DNA of 7,523 nt, taken from positions 2,482 to 10,004 of the forward strand of contig CACZFE010000089.1 in NCBI GenBank assembly GCA_902780365.1, in the 5' to 3' direction. This document shows positions 1 to 6,932 of this stretch, one piece after another. A model generated the notes under the pieces. The model saw only the letters and a program-made list of their open reading frames with translations, was not told the origin of the DNA and made no database searches. Within the stretch, counting starts at the first letter, position 1. Each line of letters begins with the position of its first letter. The DNA is from an uncultured Spirochaetales bacterium (GTDB lineage: Bacteria > UBP6 > UBA1177). A program made the position numbers and the translations under genes.

Positions 1-440
1 CAGGAAAAGAAAAGTCAAAAAAGAAAGAAAAACCTTATACCGAGGTCATCACTGAGCAGAAAGGAAAACTCGAAGAAGGTTCGCTTTACTGGGATCTGAT
101 TGACATTACGGCATATCAGAAACCGAAAAACCGTTCTGAATGTCTCAAACTTAAGAGACCATGCCTTTTTGTTTCGTGCAAGTATCATCTTTTTCTCGAT
201 GTAAACCCTGAGACCAAGTCGATCAAATTCAATTTTCCCGGCAAAGAAGTCTGGGAACTCCGCGAGACATGCGCTCTCGATGTCGCGGATAAAGGAGGAG
301 TCACTCTTGAAGAAGTCGGAACGATCATGAACCTGACAAGAGAGAGAATACGTCAGGTCGAAATGAGAGCATTGCAGAAACTTCGTCAGAACAGCACTCA
401 ATACAACGTTCAGAGCATCAGTTTTCTGAGCGACAGATAG
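1..440 (+). CDS. Sigma-70 region 4-like helix-turn-helix DNA-binding protein, 5' truncated by window edge
   Basis: The reading frame is open from the left edge (first full codon at 3) to TAG at 438-440, giving 145 visible residues with no ATG before the HTH, so the start lies upstream. The visible N-terminus is a Lys/Glu-rich stretch. A middle block follows with RPCLFVSCKYHLFLDVNPE (residues 52-70), then KEVWELRETCALDVAD (81-96). The last part, GVTLEEVGTIMNLTRERIRQVE (in pieces, residues 99-120) followed by ALQKLRQ, is a textbook sigma-70 region 4 HTH of the kind that reads the -35 element. There is no sign of sigma region 2, so this is not a complete sigma factor. Family knowledge: stand-alone proteins of this layout are annotated as sigma-like HTH proteins in deltaproteobacterial genomes, with poorly known function. 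Cys47, Cys54, Cys59 and Cys90 could bind metal, but that is a guess. A minus-strand ORF over the same bases is its shadow. Confidence 0.85.
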   Translation, partial: GKEKSKKKEKPYTEVITEQKGKLEEGSLYWDLIDITAYQKPKNRSECLKLKRPCLFVSCKYHLFLDVNPETKSIKFNFPGKEVWELRETCALDVADKGGVTLEEVGTIMNLTRERIRQVEMRALQKLRQNSTQYNVQSISFLSDR

Positions 441-463
441 TTTTAACAATTTGACTTAGGTCA

Positions 464-2623
464 ATGAAAGAAAAAATTATCGTTTTTTTCTTTTCGATTC
501 TTTTTTTCATACTCTATGTTGCAGTCGCGACCGAGTTGCGCGTTTATAGTTATTTTACCTCGTTTTTTCCGAAACTTCATCTTCTGCTTATTCCGTTTCT
601 GGTGATTTTTCCGGTCCTATATCTCGTAAAACCCGGGATTTTAAAAAAAACAGGGGAGTTCATTGATAAATATTCGATATTTGTTCTTCCCTCACTTATG
701 TTTTTTGTGACTCTTGCCTTCAACAGGTTCTTTATTCTGACTGAACAGCCAGAGGACAGCATTCATTATGTATGGCTTGCTAAACTTATCGCAAACGGCA
801 GGTTTTATCTTGATGTTCCCGATTTTTACGAGCATTACAAATCACACTTCATGTTTGTGCATGACGGCAAGTATACTTCGATTTTTCTTCCCGGTTTCAG
901 CCTTTTTATGGCTCCGTTCGCAAAGTTCGGGCTGGAATATATGTTCAACCCGCTGCTTGCAGGAATAAACACGTTTCTGGTCGGGATCCATGCCGAAAAA
1001 CTGAAAAACAAACGGGCCGGAGTTGTCGCAATGCTTCTTTTTTCTTTCTCTACGACCCATATTCTCCACGGAGCATTGTATTTTCCGCACCATTTCGGAC
1101 TGATGCTTGTTCTCGCATCGTCTTATATTCTGCTTTACAGAGAGTTGAAACCGCTGAATATTTTATTTTCGGGAGTCCTTGCGGCATATTCGCTTTCTAT
1201 CCGTCCGCAAAATGCGGTTTATGTCTATCTTGCTTTCATTGTTTATATTCTGCTGAAGCACAGAGATCTAAAAACAGCGGCTCTTTTTACAGTTCCTTTT
1301 CTGTTTTTCGGCGGGCTGCTCTGCTGTTACAATCATTTTTTTACCGGCAATCCTCTGATTTTTAACCAGGATATTCTTTTCGGTATGCTTGATCCCAAGG
1401 ATTTCTGTCACCGTCCCGGGTTGGGAAAAGGGTGTGTGTTTACTGCAAACTATGATAACACTATGCCTGTTACCGGAACGACAATGCCGTTTCTGGCCCA
1501 TATTTCATTTCTAAGGCTGAACGCTTTCGTTCACAGGATAACGTTCCACCAGATAATGCTGTTGTTTATATTTCAGGCAATAATTTCAAAGCCTTATAAA
1601 TATTTTTTGTATTATTTCACACCTCTTTGCGCGCTCGCTTTCTATTTCTGGTTTTTTATAGCCGGGAATTTTCTGGGACTGCCGCGCTATCTGATGGAGT
1701 CGGGGGCGATGATCCTTATTCTCTCGGCTTGCGGATTTGTTGAAACTTTTGAATATTTATTCAATAAAAACAGCCGCCTTTCAAAGCTGGCGGCAATGAG
1801 TATGAACGGACTTCTGACCGGACTTGTAGTTTTCTTTGCATTTTTTCTCATTCCTCTCTACTGCTACAAAGTCGGTTTCGGGGAAAATCCTTACAAAATC
1901 AAAAGAATAATAGAGGAAAACAAGATAGAAAACTCGATAGTATTTACCCATTTTCAGGTTCCTTTCCAGCCTGAATCGATTCTGAAAATTCAGGATGATC
2001 CACCTTTTGACAAACACGGGAACCTCATTGTATACGATTTCGGAAAATTGAACGAAAACATGCTGAAGTTCTATTCCGAAAAGGATTTCAAAGAGGCTTG
2101 GAAAATAGAGCTGGTGTCGGAAAACGGTCTTGAAAGAAATTATTCAGCCAAGAAGATAGATTTTATTGAGGATGACGGTGTTTCCTATATCAGTTTTCTG
2201 GCTAAAGACCTTGCGTTAAGCGGTTTGCCTAAGTTCCATTATGTGATATTAGGTGCCGGCAACAAGTTCGCAGAAGATTTTTTCGACTACCATCCGCCGG
2301 AAAACTCAACTTTTGCCGGAACAGGAATCGTTTTCGGAGAACCTGACGGCAAAAACTACTACGACCACGAGCACTCTCTGAAAGAAGGCGGAAAATATGA
2401 TTGCAGACTGACTTTCGTGGCAACAGGGTGCACGACGAAGTTTTATGTCGATATAAATGGAATAAAATCAGCAAGTTACAATAATGCCGGAAATGAAAAG
2501 CAGAGTTTGCCGCAGACTCTTGAGTTCACTGCCGAAATGAAGAAGGGGAAAAACTCTATAAAAATCGTTCCTGAGGCAAACGGCTGCCTGATTCTTTCCG
2601 ACATGATTTTGCAGAAAAGATAA
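464..2623 (+). CDS. GT-C type membrane glycosyltransferase-like protein with C-terminal soluble domain
   Basis: This 719-residue protein has roughly 12-13 hydrophobic helices in residues 4-470 (for example 4-22, 38-56, 72-92, 162-178, 186-227, 231-262, 272-290, 360-375, 380-402, 410-427, 446-468). The first large loop carries an acidic pair and pattern seen in ArnT/PMT-like GT-C enzymes: PEDSIHYVWLAKLIANG at 96-112, with Glu97/Asp98 as candidate catalytic acids. SIRPQN (245-250) and LPRYLMESGAM (406-416) also fit this superfamily. Such enzymes transfer sugars from polyprenyl-phosphate donors to acceptors on the outer face of the cytoplasmic membrane; donor and acceptor cannot be read here. 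Residues 471-719 are soluble and probably extracytoplasmic, and the last ~110 (FAGTGIVFGEPDG onward) look beta-rich, like a carbohydrate-binding sandwich (inference). The start is ATG 464, because an in-frame TGA lies at 452-454. The RBS is weak (AGGT at 458-461, too close to the start). It lies 23 bp after the sigma-like gene and is probably co-transcribed with it. Confidence 0.75.
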   Translation: MKEKIIVFFFSILFFILYVAVATELRVYSYFTSFFPKLHLLLIPFLVIFPVLYLVKPGILKKTGEFIDKYSIFVLPSLMFFVTLAFNRFFILTEQPEDSIHYVWLAKLIANGRFYLDVPDFYEHYKSHFMFVHDGKYTSIFLPGFSLFMAPFAKFGLEYMFNPLLAGINTFLVGIHAEKLKNKRAGVVAMLLFSFSTTHILHGALYFPHHFGLMLVLASSYILLYRELKPLNILFSGVLAAYSLSIRPQNAVYVYLAFIVYILLKHRDLKTAALFTVPFLFFGGLLCCYNHFFTGNPLIFNQDILFGMLDPKDFCHRPGLGKGCVFTANYDNTMPVTGTTMPFLAHISFLRLNAFVHRITFHQIMLLFIFQAIISKPYKYFLYYFTPLCALAFYFWFFIAGNFLGLPRYLMESGAMILILSACGFVETFEYLFNKNSRLSKLAAMSMNGLLTGLVVFFAFFLIPLYCYKVGFGENPYKIKRIIEENKIENSIVFTHFQVPFQPESILKIQDDPPFDKHGNLIVYDFGKLNENMLKFYSEKDFKEAWKIELVSENGLERNYSAKKIDFIEDDGVSYISFLAKDLALSGLPKFHYVILGAGNKFAEDFFDYHPPENSTFAGTGIVFGEPDGKNYYDHEHSLKEGGKYDCRLTFVATGCTTKFYVDINGIKSASYNNAGNEKQSLPQTLEFTAEMKKGKNSIKIVPEANGCLILSDMILQKR

Positions 2624-2631
2624 AGATTTTA

Positions 2632-2658
2632 TTGAATAGTCGGAAATTTTGCTATACA
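2632..2658 (+). promoter_or_regulatory. Candidate sigma-70 promoter for the acyl-CoA synthetase gene
   Basis: An extended -10 motif, TG-C-TATACA, spans 2650-2658, with TTGAAT at 2632-2637 as a partial -35 (4 of 6 consensus bases). The spacer is 15 bp, shorter than the ideal 17, which an extended -10 can tolerate. It lies in the only sizeable gap between the two large plus-strand genes, about 45 bp before the start codon. It is a motif match only. Confidence 0.4.
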
Positions 2659-2665
2659 TTCCACC

Positions 2666-2680
2666 GTCAAATTTTTTGAC
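2666..2680. promoter_or_regulatory. Small perfect inverted repeat, possible operator or 5' UTR hairpin
   Basis: GTCAAA (2666-2671) and TTTGAC (2675-2680) form a perfect 6-bp inverted repeat around a TTT spacer. It starts about where transcription from the candidate promoter at 2632-2658 would begin. It could be an operator half-site pair or a weak hairpin. The stem is AT-rich and short, so chance is a serious alternative, and it lacks the GC stem of an intrinsic terminator. Confidence 0.25.
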
Positions 2681-2702
2681 ACTGTTGTTTTGAGAGGAAC
2701 AG

Positions 2703-4349
2703 ATGATAAAACAAAACCTTGTCGCGACCCTTGAAAAATCGATTCTTAAAAACTGGGAGAGTCCCTGTTTCAGTGATTACGGCGGCGATTCGACTTCGTA
2801 TGCAGGTGTCGCGGCAAATATACTCGGAATACATCAGCTTTTTAAGAATTTCGGCATTGAAAAAGGTGATAAAATCGCTCTGTGCGGCAGAAACTCGTCG
2901 AACTGGGCGATAACTTATCTTGCGGCAGTCTCTTACGGTGCTGTGATCGTTCCGATCCTTGTTGATTTCTCTCCCGAAGAGATTGTCCACATTGTGAACC
3001 ACTCCGATTCAAAGTTGTTTTTTGCCTCTGATTCCGTTATGGAAAGGATGATGGGGCTTGCTCTCGAAAAAATCGAAGCCGTTGTTTCGCTTGAAAATTT
3101 CGGATTTTTCTTTCTCAGAGATGAAGAAAAGAAAATCGATATCGCAGAAAAAATCAAGCAGAATCCGATAGTTAAAGAAGATTTTCATCTTGAGCAAATA
3201 TCAAATGACACTCAGGCTTCAATAGTCTACACTTCGGGTACGACAGGCTTTTCGAAAGGTGTCATGATTACTCACAATGCACTCATGGTGAATGTGAAAT
3301 TCTTTGTCGACAACCTTTTAAAAGACGAGCCTGGAACAGTTCTTGCGTTCCTTCCGCTCGCTCACTGCTTCGGCTGCGCTTACGATTTTCTTTCACAGTT
3401 TGCACGCGGTGCCCACATCTATTTCTTGGGAAAGATCCCGACTCCGAAGGTTATTTTGCAGGCTTTCGAAGAGATAAATCCGGTTATAGTAGTCACGGTT
3501 CCGCTGATTCTGGAAAAGATATATCTTTCAAAGATCGTGCCGCTTCTCGAAAAAGGGCTTTTGGCAACGCTCATAAAAATCCCGCTTGTTAACAAGCTGA
3601 TTTACTCTAAAATCGGCGAAAAAATAAACAACGCTTTCGGCACGAACCATTTCGAGCTTCTTATCGGCGGAGCGGCTTTCAATCCGCAGATCGAGGAGTT
3701 TTTCAAGAAATGCGGAGTCCGGTTTACGGTCGGCTACGGCATGACCGAATGTGCTCCGCTTATCGCTTATACCCATTATTTCGACGGTCGTCCGGTCGGC
3801 AGCTGCGGAAAAGTCATAGAGTATCTTCAGGCAAAAATTGATACTCCGGACGAGAACGGAATAGGGGAAATCTGTGTCAAAGGCGAAAATGTTTTCACCG
3901 GCTACTACAAGATGGAAAAGGAAACGGCTGAAGCGTTCGACGATGAAGGCTGGTTTCACACAGGAGACCTCGGTTTTATCGACGAAAAAGGATTCCTGTT
4001 TATAAAGGGGCGCATTAAAAGCATGATCCTTTCATCTTCAGGACAGAACATCTATCCGGAAGAGATCGAGGCAAAGCTGAACTCAAGGCCGTATGTTCTT
4101 GAATCGCTGGTAATCGAAAACAAGGAACACAAACTTGTAGCTTTTGTTTATCCCGATTATACCAAAGCCAAAAAAGACGGCGTCAATGACGCGCAGCTGG
4201 ACAAGATCATGCAGGAAAGCCGCCTGAAACTGAACGAAACGCTTGCATCTTTTGCCAAACTGGCAGATATAAGGATCCATTCCGCGGAATTCGAGAAGAC
4301 TTCGACTAAAAAGATAAAAAGAAGACTTTACCAGAATCTGGCTGACTAA
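2703..4349 (+). CDS. AMP-forming long-chain acyl-CoA synthetase-like (fatty acid-CoA ligase)
   Basis: This 548-residue ANL-superfamily adenylate-forming enzyme would activate a carboxylic acid with ATP to an acyl-AMP and then form the CoA thioester. Core motifs are in order and intact: the P-loop-like YTSGTTGFSKG (176-186), GYGMTEC (344-350), HTGDLG (419-424) with ribose-binding Asp422, GRIKSMILSSSGQNIYPEEIE at 436-456 (hinge and Arg437), and the C-terminal catalytic lysine in STKKIKR, by alignment Lys537. Length and the YPEEIE context fit the long-chain FACL/FadD group rather than acetyl-CoA synthetase, but chain length cannot be read from motifs. No signal peptide or transmembrane segment is visible, so it is probably cytosolic and membrane-peripheral. 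Start ATG 2703 has a good Shine-Dalgarno (GAGAGGA, 2692-2698). A candidate promoter sits just upstream, so it may be transcribed independently of the membrane protein gene. Its stop is 7 bp from the stop of the convergent transporter gene. Confidence 0.9.
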   Translation: MIKQNLVATLEKSILKNWESPCFSDYGGDSTSYAGVAANILGIHQLFKNFGIEKGDKIALCGRNSSNWAITYLAAVSYGAVIVPILVDFSPEEIVHIVNHSDSKLFFASDSVMERMMGLALEKIEAVVSLENFGFFFLRDEEKKIDIAEKIKQNPIVKEDFHLEQISNDTQASIVYTSGTTGFSKGVMITHNALMVNVKFFVDNLLKDEPGTVLAFLPLAHCFGCAYDFLSQFARGAHIYFLGKIPTPKVILQAFEEINPVIVVTVPLILEKIYLSKIVPLLEKGLLATLIKIPLVNKLIYSKIGEKINNAFGTNHFELLIGGAAFNPQIEEFFKKCGVRFTVGYGMTECAPLIAYTHYFDGRPVGSCGKVIEYLQAKIDTPDENGIGEICVKGENVFTGYYKMEKETAEAFDDEGWFHTGDLGFIDEKGFLFIKGRIKSMILSSSGQNIYPEEIEAKLNSRPYVLESLVIENKEHKLVAFVYPDYTKAKKDGVNDAQLDKIMQESRLKLNETLASFAKLADIRIHSAEFEKTSTKKIKRRLYQNLAD

Positions 4350-4356
4350 AAGGTTC

Positions 4357-5922
4357 TTATTTTTCCGCTTCCGCGGAGAGTTTTCTCATAAAAAATTTGC
4401 CGAAACAGAAGAGCGTTACCGGCGTGAGAAGTGCCATTGCACCGATCCAGAACCATATCATCGCGTGGTCTGGAGAAGCTGGAAGGGGATGTCCGTTTTC
4501 GAACGGGGTATAGATTTTGATGAGTAGTCCGGACATAGGTCCGACGAAGAATTTTGCAGCAAACCACGGCAGGATCGAAAGGGCGATGTAGGTCCCTTCC
4601 TTTCCTTTCGGCGCGATCTCGGCTGTGAACTGCATGAGTCTGGGTGACCAGATCGATTCACCGATCGTGAATACGAAGATGAAGAATATCATCGGCCAGT
4701 ATTCTGCAACAGCTGTTATCCCCGACATTTTTTCAGGAGAATCAACAAGTCCCAGCCACTTTATGAAGACGAGTTCGCCGAGCGGAGTATTCGTCAGACC
4801 TTCGAAAAATGAAGGCGGGATGACTGCGATGAAGCATGCGAGCGAGGAAACGATAGAGCCTATGATCATCATTTTGTAGGAAGAAGTCTTTTTCGTGATG
4901 TAGGAGACTATCGGAACCGCGAAAATGATGAGGACTGAGTTCAGAAAGCCGTAGATGTTGCCGATCGGGGCGCCTTCGCCGAGAACGCTGATGCCGTATT
5001 TCGGGAAAGTGTAGGAGAAGTGGAAGAATACGCAGCGGACGAAAAGGGTGAGGGCAAGGATCCCGATGTAGATCCAGAAAGTTTTTTCTACAACGACGTT
5101 CCTGAGCATCGTCGCGACATCGATAGCCGAATTTTTGACCGATTCAAGGCCGCTTCCGAGCTCTTTTTTCGGCGTTTTGACGACTTCGCCTTCATCGTTG
5201 AGCTCGATGTTGCCGCGGATGAAGAATGCGACGATGAGGCTTACGATGGTAAAGCCGAAACCGATGACGAAAACCATCTGGTAAGTCGTGAAATGCATTC
5301 CTAAAAACATTGTTCCGGCGTTCTCGTTTACAGCTCCGGTCGCAGCGTCGGTGACAGAGAAAAAGCCTCTGATCTTGTCAAAAAGCATCGAACCTATCGC
5401 ATATCCTAAGTTCATGAGAACGTAGAAAAGGCCGAATCCCATCGCCGCAGTGTCTTTTGTCGTGTATTTTTTGATGGCAATCGAAACAAGCGGGCCGACA
5501 ACGGCGAAACCCATAGCCATCGGGATGAAACCGAGGACGAAAATGAGTGCCGGATTTGTGACGAACGACATGAAAAAGCGCGAGAAAAGAAGGAAAAATA
5601 TGCTTATGAGAAGCGTTTTCCTGATTCCTATCGTGTCGACGACAGCGCCTGTCAGCATGCCGATTATCGAAAGGAGGATCGACCACACCATGATGTATGA
5701 ACCGGCTCCCAGATCGCTGATCCCGCAGTCTGCCGTGAGCCAGAGCGTGAGAGTGAGGTTCATCGCCATGTAGGCGGTGTATTCGATTATGTTGTAGATG
5801 AAAAGGAGCCACATGTCGCGCGGGCTTTTACGCAAGCCCTTCGCGTAGCTCCAGATGATCCCGCCGAACGCGAGAACTGCGCCGACTATAAGTGAATAGG
5901 TAATGATTTCAGTTACTTGCAC
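4357..5922 (-). CDS. MFS transporter, POT/peptide-transporter-like
   Basis: This 521-residue polytopic membrane protein has about 12-14 hydrophobic helices. Helix 1 (7-25) is followed by a basic segment (GLRKSPRDMW) and IEYTAYMAMN (46-55), which resembles the first-helix region of proton-dependent oligopeptide transporters (POT) although the classical ExxER motif is not evident. The MFS motif A-like loop is GAVVDTIGIRKT (92-103). FYVLMNLGYAIG (166-177) is also POT-like. A cytoplasmic central loop lies at about 236-278. Substrate is unknown; a small peptide or similar solute by proton symport is an inference. The start is GTG (5922-5920): an in-frame TAG lies at 5934-5932, and AGGAG (5933-5929) sits 6 nt upstream, so the start is well supported. 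The SD lies in the 14-bp gap after the DUF1566 gene, which suggests co-transcription and possible translational coupling. It converges on the acyl-CoA synthetase gene with no obvious terminator between them. Confidence 0.82.
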   Translation of the reverse strand: MQVTEIITYSLIVGAVLAFGGIIWSYAKGLRKSPRDMWLLFIYNIIEYTAYMAMNLTLTLWLTADCGISDLGAGSYIMVWSILLSIIGMLTGAVVDTIGIRKTLLISIFFLLFSRFFMSFVTNPALIFVLGFIPMAMGFAVVGPLVSIAIKKYTTKDTAAMGFGLFYVLMNLGYAIGSMLFDKIRGFFSVTDAATGAVNENAGTMFLGMHFTTYQMVFVIGFGFTIVSLIVAFFIRGNIELNDEGEVVKTPKKELGSGLESVKNSAIDVATMLRNVVVEKTFWIYIGILALTLFVRCVFFHFSYTFPKYGISVLGEGAPIGNIYGFLNSVLIIFAVPIVSYITKKTSSYKMMIIGSIVSSLACFIAVIPPSFFEGLTNTPLGELVFIKWLGLVDSPEKMSGITAVAEYWPMIFFIFVFTIGESIWSPRLMQFTAEIAPKGKEGTYIALSILPWFAAKFFVGPMSGLLIKIYTPFENGHPLPASPDHAMIWFWIGAMALLTPVTLFCFGKFFMRKLSAEAEK

Positions 5923-5928
5923 AATCTT

Positions 5929-5933
5929 CTCCT
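5929..5933 (-). promoter_or_regulatory. Shine-Dalgarno of the GTG-started transporter gene
   Basis: AGGAG on the minus strand lies 6 nt before the GTG start codon and immediately after the DUF1566 stop (TAG, 5939-5937). It decides the non-ATG start, because the next in-frame methionine is residue 38, beyond the first membrane helix. Confidence 0.8.
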
Positions 5934-5936
5934 ATG

Positions 5937-6932
5937 CTATCTGACACACATTACTTCTTTTTTGGAGCTTTTGGTCACAGAGGAGCTGCGTGCTGTCTGA
6001 ACATCAAGTGTCCATGCGGCTGAGGCAGATGTCGTCAGAGAATCCTTTGCTCTTGTAGTGGAACTCCAGAGATCGACATTGTCAATGTCGGGGAAGACTG
6101 TCGCTGGTTTCTTTAAAGTGAAATCGACAATAGAGAGGAGTTCGCTGATGTTCGGAAGTCTCCAGTCGGTGCTACCGCCGTAAGAGAGGTTTTCACAGTA
6201 TTCCATAGCTTCTGCCCAGGTTTTGCCTGTTGCGCGTGATTTTGCCCAGTGAAGTCCGCTTGCCGTATCGGTGACAACTATTCCGCCGTCAAGCTGTTCA
6301 GACTCAAAAACGATAGTTCCTTTTCTGAAAACATCTCCTCTGACGCAGAGTGCATAGTAGCTGCCGGTGTTGCTGTAATTGTAGATTCCTGATGTCTGCG
6401 AAGGAGTAACGTTGAAGCCGAAGTGATAACTTGAGTTCGTGGAATAAACGGTATTTGACCAGAAAGCGTCCGAAGTCGGGAAGTCGGGGAAGAGAGAGGT
6501 GTCGAAAGCCCTGTAGAATGAATAGTCGATAATAGTTATAAGTTCCTGTATTTCCGGAAGTCTCCAGTCGTCGTGGCCGCCGTATTCAAGACCTTCGCAG
6601 TAAGCAACTGCATCTTCGATCACAACTTTTGTTCCGTTGTAAGTCTTTGTCCATTCAAGACCGGTGTTTGCATCAATGTTGGTCGGGTTTGTATCGGTTC
6701 CGCCTGTCGTGAAGCTGCGTGCTGCACAGCTGTCGGTGTGGTGAGCGTCCTGTCCGAAATATTCCGATTCCGGGTCTGAATTGCACTCTTCAAGCGGTTT
6801 GTTGTCAGAGCCGTAGCAGAGATTCTGTCCAGTGCAGGAGAGAGTGTAGGGGTCTTGAGGAATTACAGGTTCTTCTTCAGTGTCTGTATCTGTATCAGTA
6901 TCAGTATCAGTATCAGTATCGTCGTAAAGCAT
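5937..6932 (-). CDS. Two-domain DUF1566 (Lcl) protein with Asp-Thr repeat linker, N-terminus probably lost
   Basis: The ORF has 331 codons. After a short start it has seven Asp-Thr pairs (residues 5-18), a Cys-containing segment (SCTGQNLCYG at 32-41, YFGQDAHH at 58-65), and two tandem DUF1566 (Lcl C-terminal-type) domains. Domain 1 is about 84-199 (TGLEWTK; YCEGLEYGGHDDWRLPEIQE at 111-130; LCVRG). Domain 2 is about 219-331 (SGLHWAK; YCENLSYGGSTDWRLPNISE at 245-264; ending MCVR). These domains occur in secreted or surface proteins of deltaproteobacteria and relatives; their role is not established. Surface location is odd here because there is no signal peptide or lipobox. The ATG at 6932 has only AGGA 13 nt upstream, too far to be convincing, and an in-frame TGA (6950-6948) blocks extension. 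The ORF therefore looks like the 3' part of a longer gene separated from its 5' part by a frame break in the overlap with the upstream ORF. Confidence 0.75.
   Translation of the reverse strand: MLYDDTDTDTDTDTDTDTEEEPVIPQDPYTLSCTGQNLCYGSDNKPLEECNSDPESEYFGQDAHHTDSCAARSFTTGGTDTNPTNIDANTGLEWTKTYNGTKVVIEDAVAYCEGLEYGGHDDWRLPEIQELITIIDYSFYRAFDTSLFPDFPTSDAFWSNTVYSTNSSYHFGFNVTPSQTSGIYNYSNTGSYYALCVRGDVFRKGTIVFESEQLDGGIVVTDTASGLHWAKSRATGKTWAEAMEYCENLSYGGSTDWRLPNISELLSIVDFTLKKPATVFPDIDNVDLWSSTTRAKDSLTTSASAAWTLDVQTARSSSVTKSSKKEVMCVR
6879..6920 (-). repeat. Hexanucleotide tandem repeat encoding an Asp-Thr linker (7 units)
   Basis: Seven 6-bp units read on the minus strand as GATACT (four), GATACA (two) and GACACT (one). 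All encode Asp-Thr in the DUF1566 frame. Copy-number change by whole units keeps that frame. The upstream ORF enters the repeat in the other frame and ends at a TGA (6915-6913) created by it. Such acidic Asp-Thr tracts usually act as flexible linkers between a membrane anchor and exported domains. Confidence 0.9.

Noticed and set aside
15..449. Minus-strand 144-codon ORF at the left end
   Set aside because: The plus-strand frame encodes a recognisable sigma region 4 HTH over the same bases, and the minus-strand translation matches no pattern I know.
2675..2680. TTTGAC/TTGACA near 2676 as a -35 box
   Set aside because: There is no -10 at proper spacing before the start codon at 2703; the bases are better described as half of the inverted repeat.
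4364..4380. GC-rich palindrome TCCGCGGA as a terminator between the convergent genes
   Set aside because: It has no loop and no T tract after it, and it lies inside the transporter coding sequence.
5378..5812. Minus-strand 144-codon His/Arg-rich ORF and the plus-strand ORF 5450-5773
   Set aside because: Both are frame shadows of the MFS transporter gene, which has clear membrane helices and a strong ribosome binding site.
6905..6932. Programmed +1 frameshift joining the two overlapping ORFs
   Set aside because: The TAC-TGA site lacks a slippery codon that allows re-pairing, and no stimulatory SD-like element or pseudoknot is evident; mutation or sequence error is simpler.
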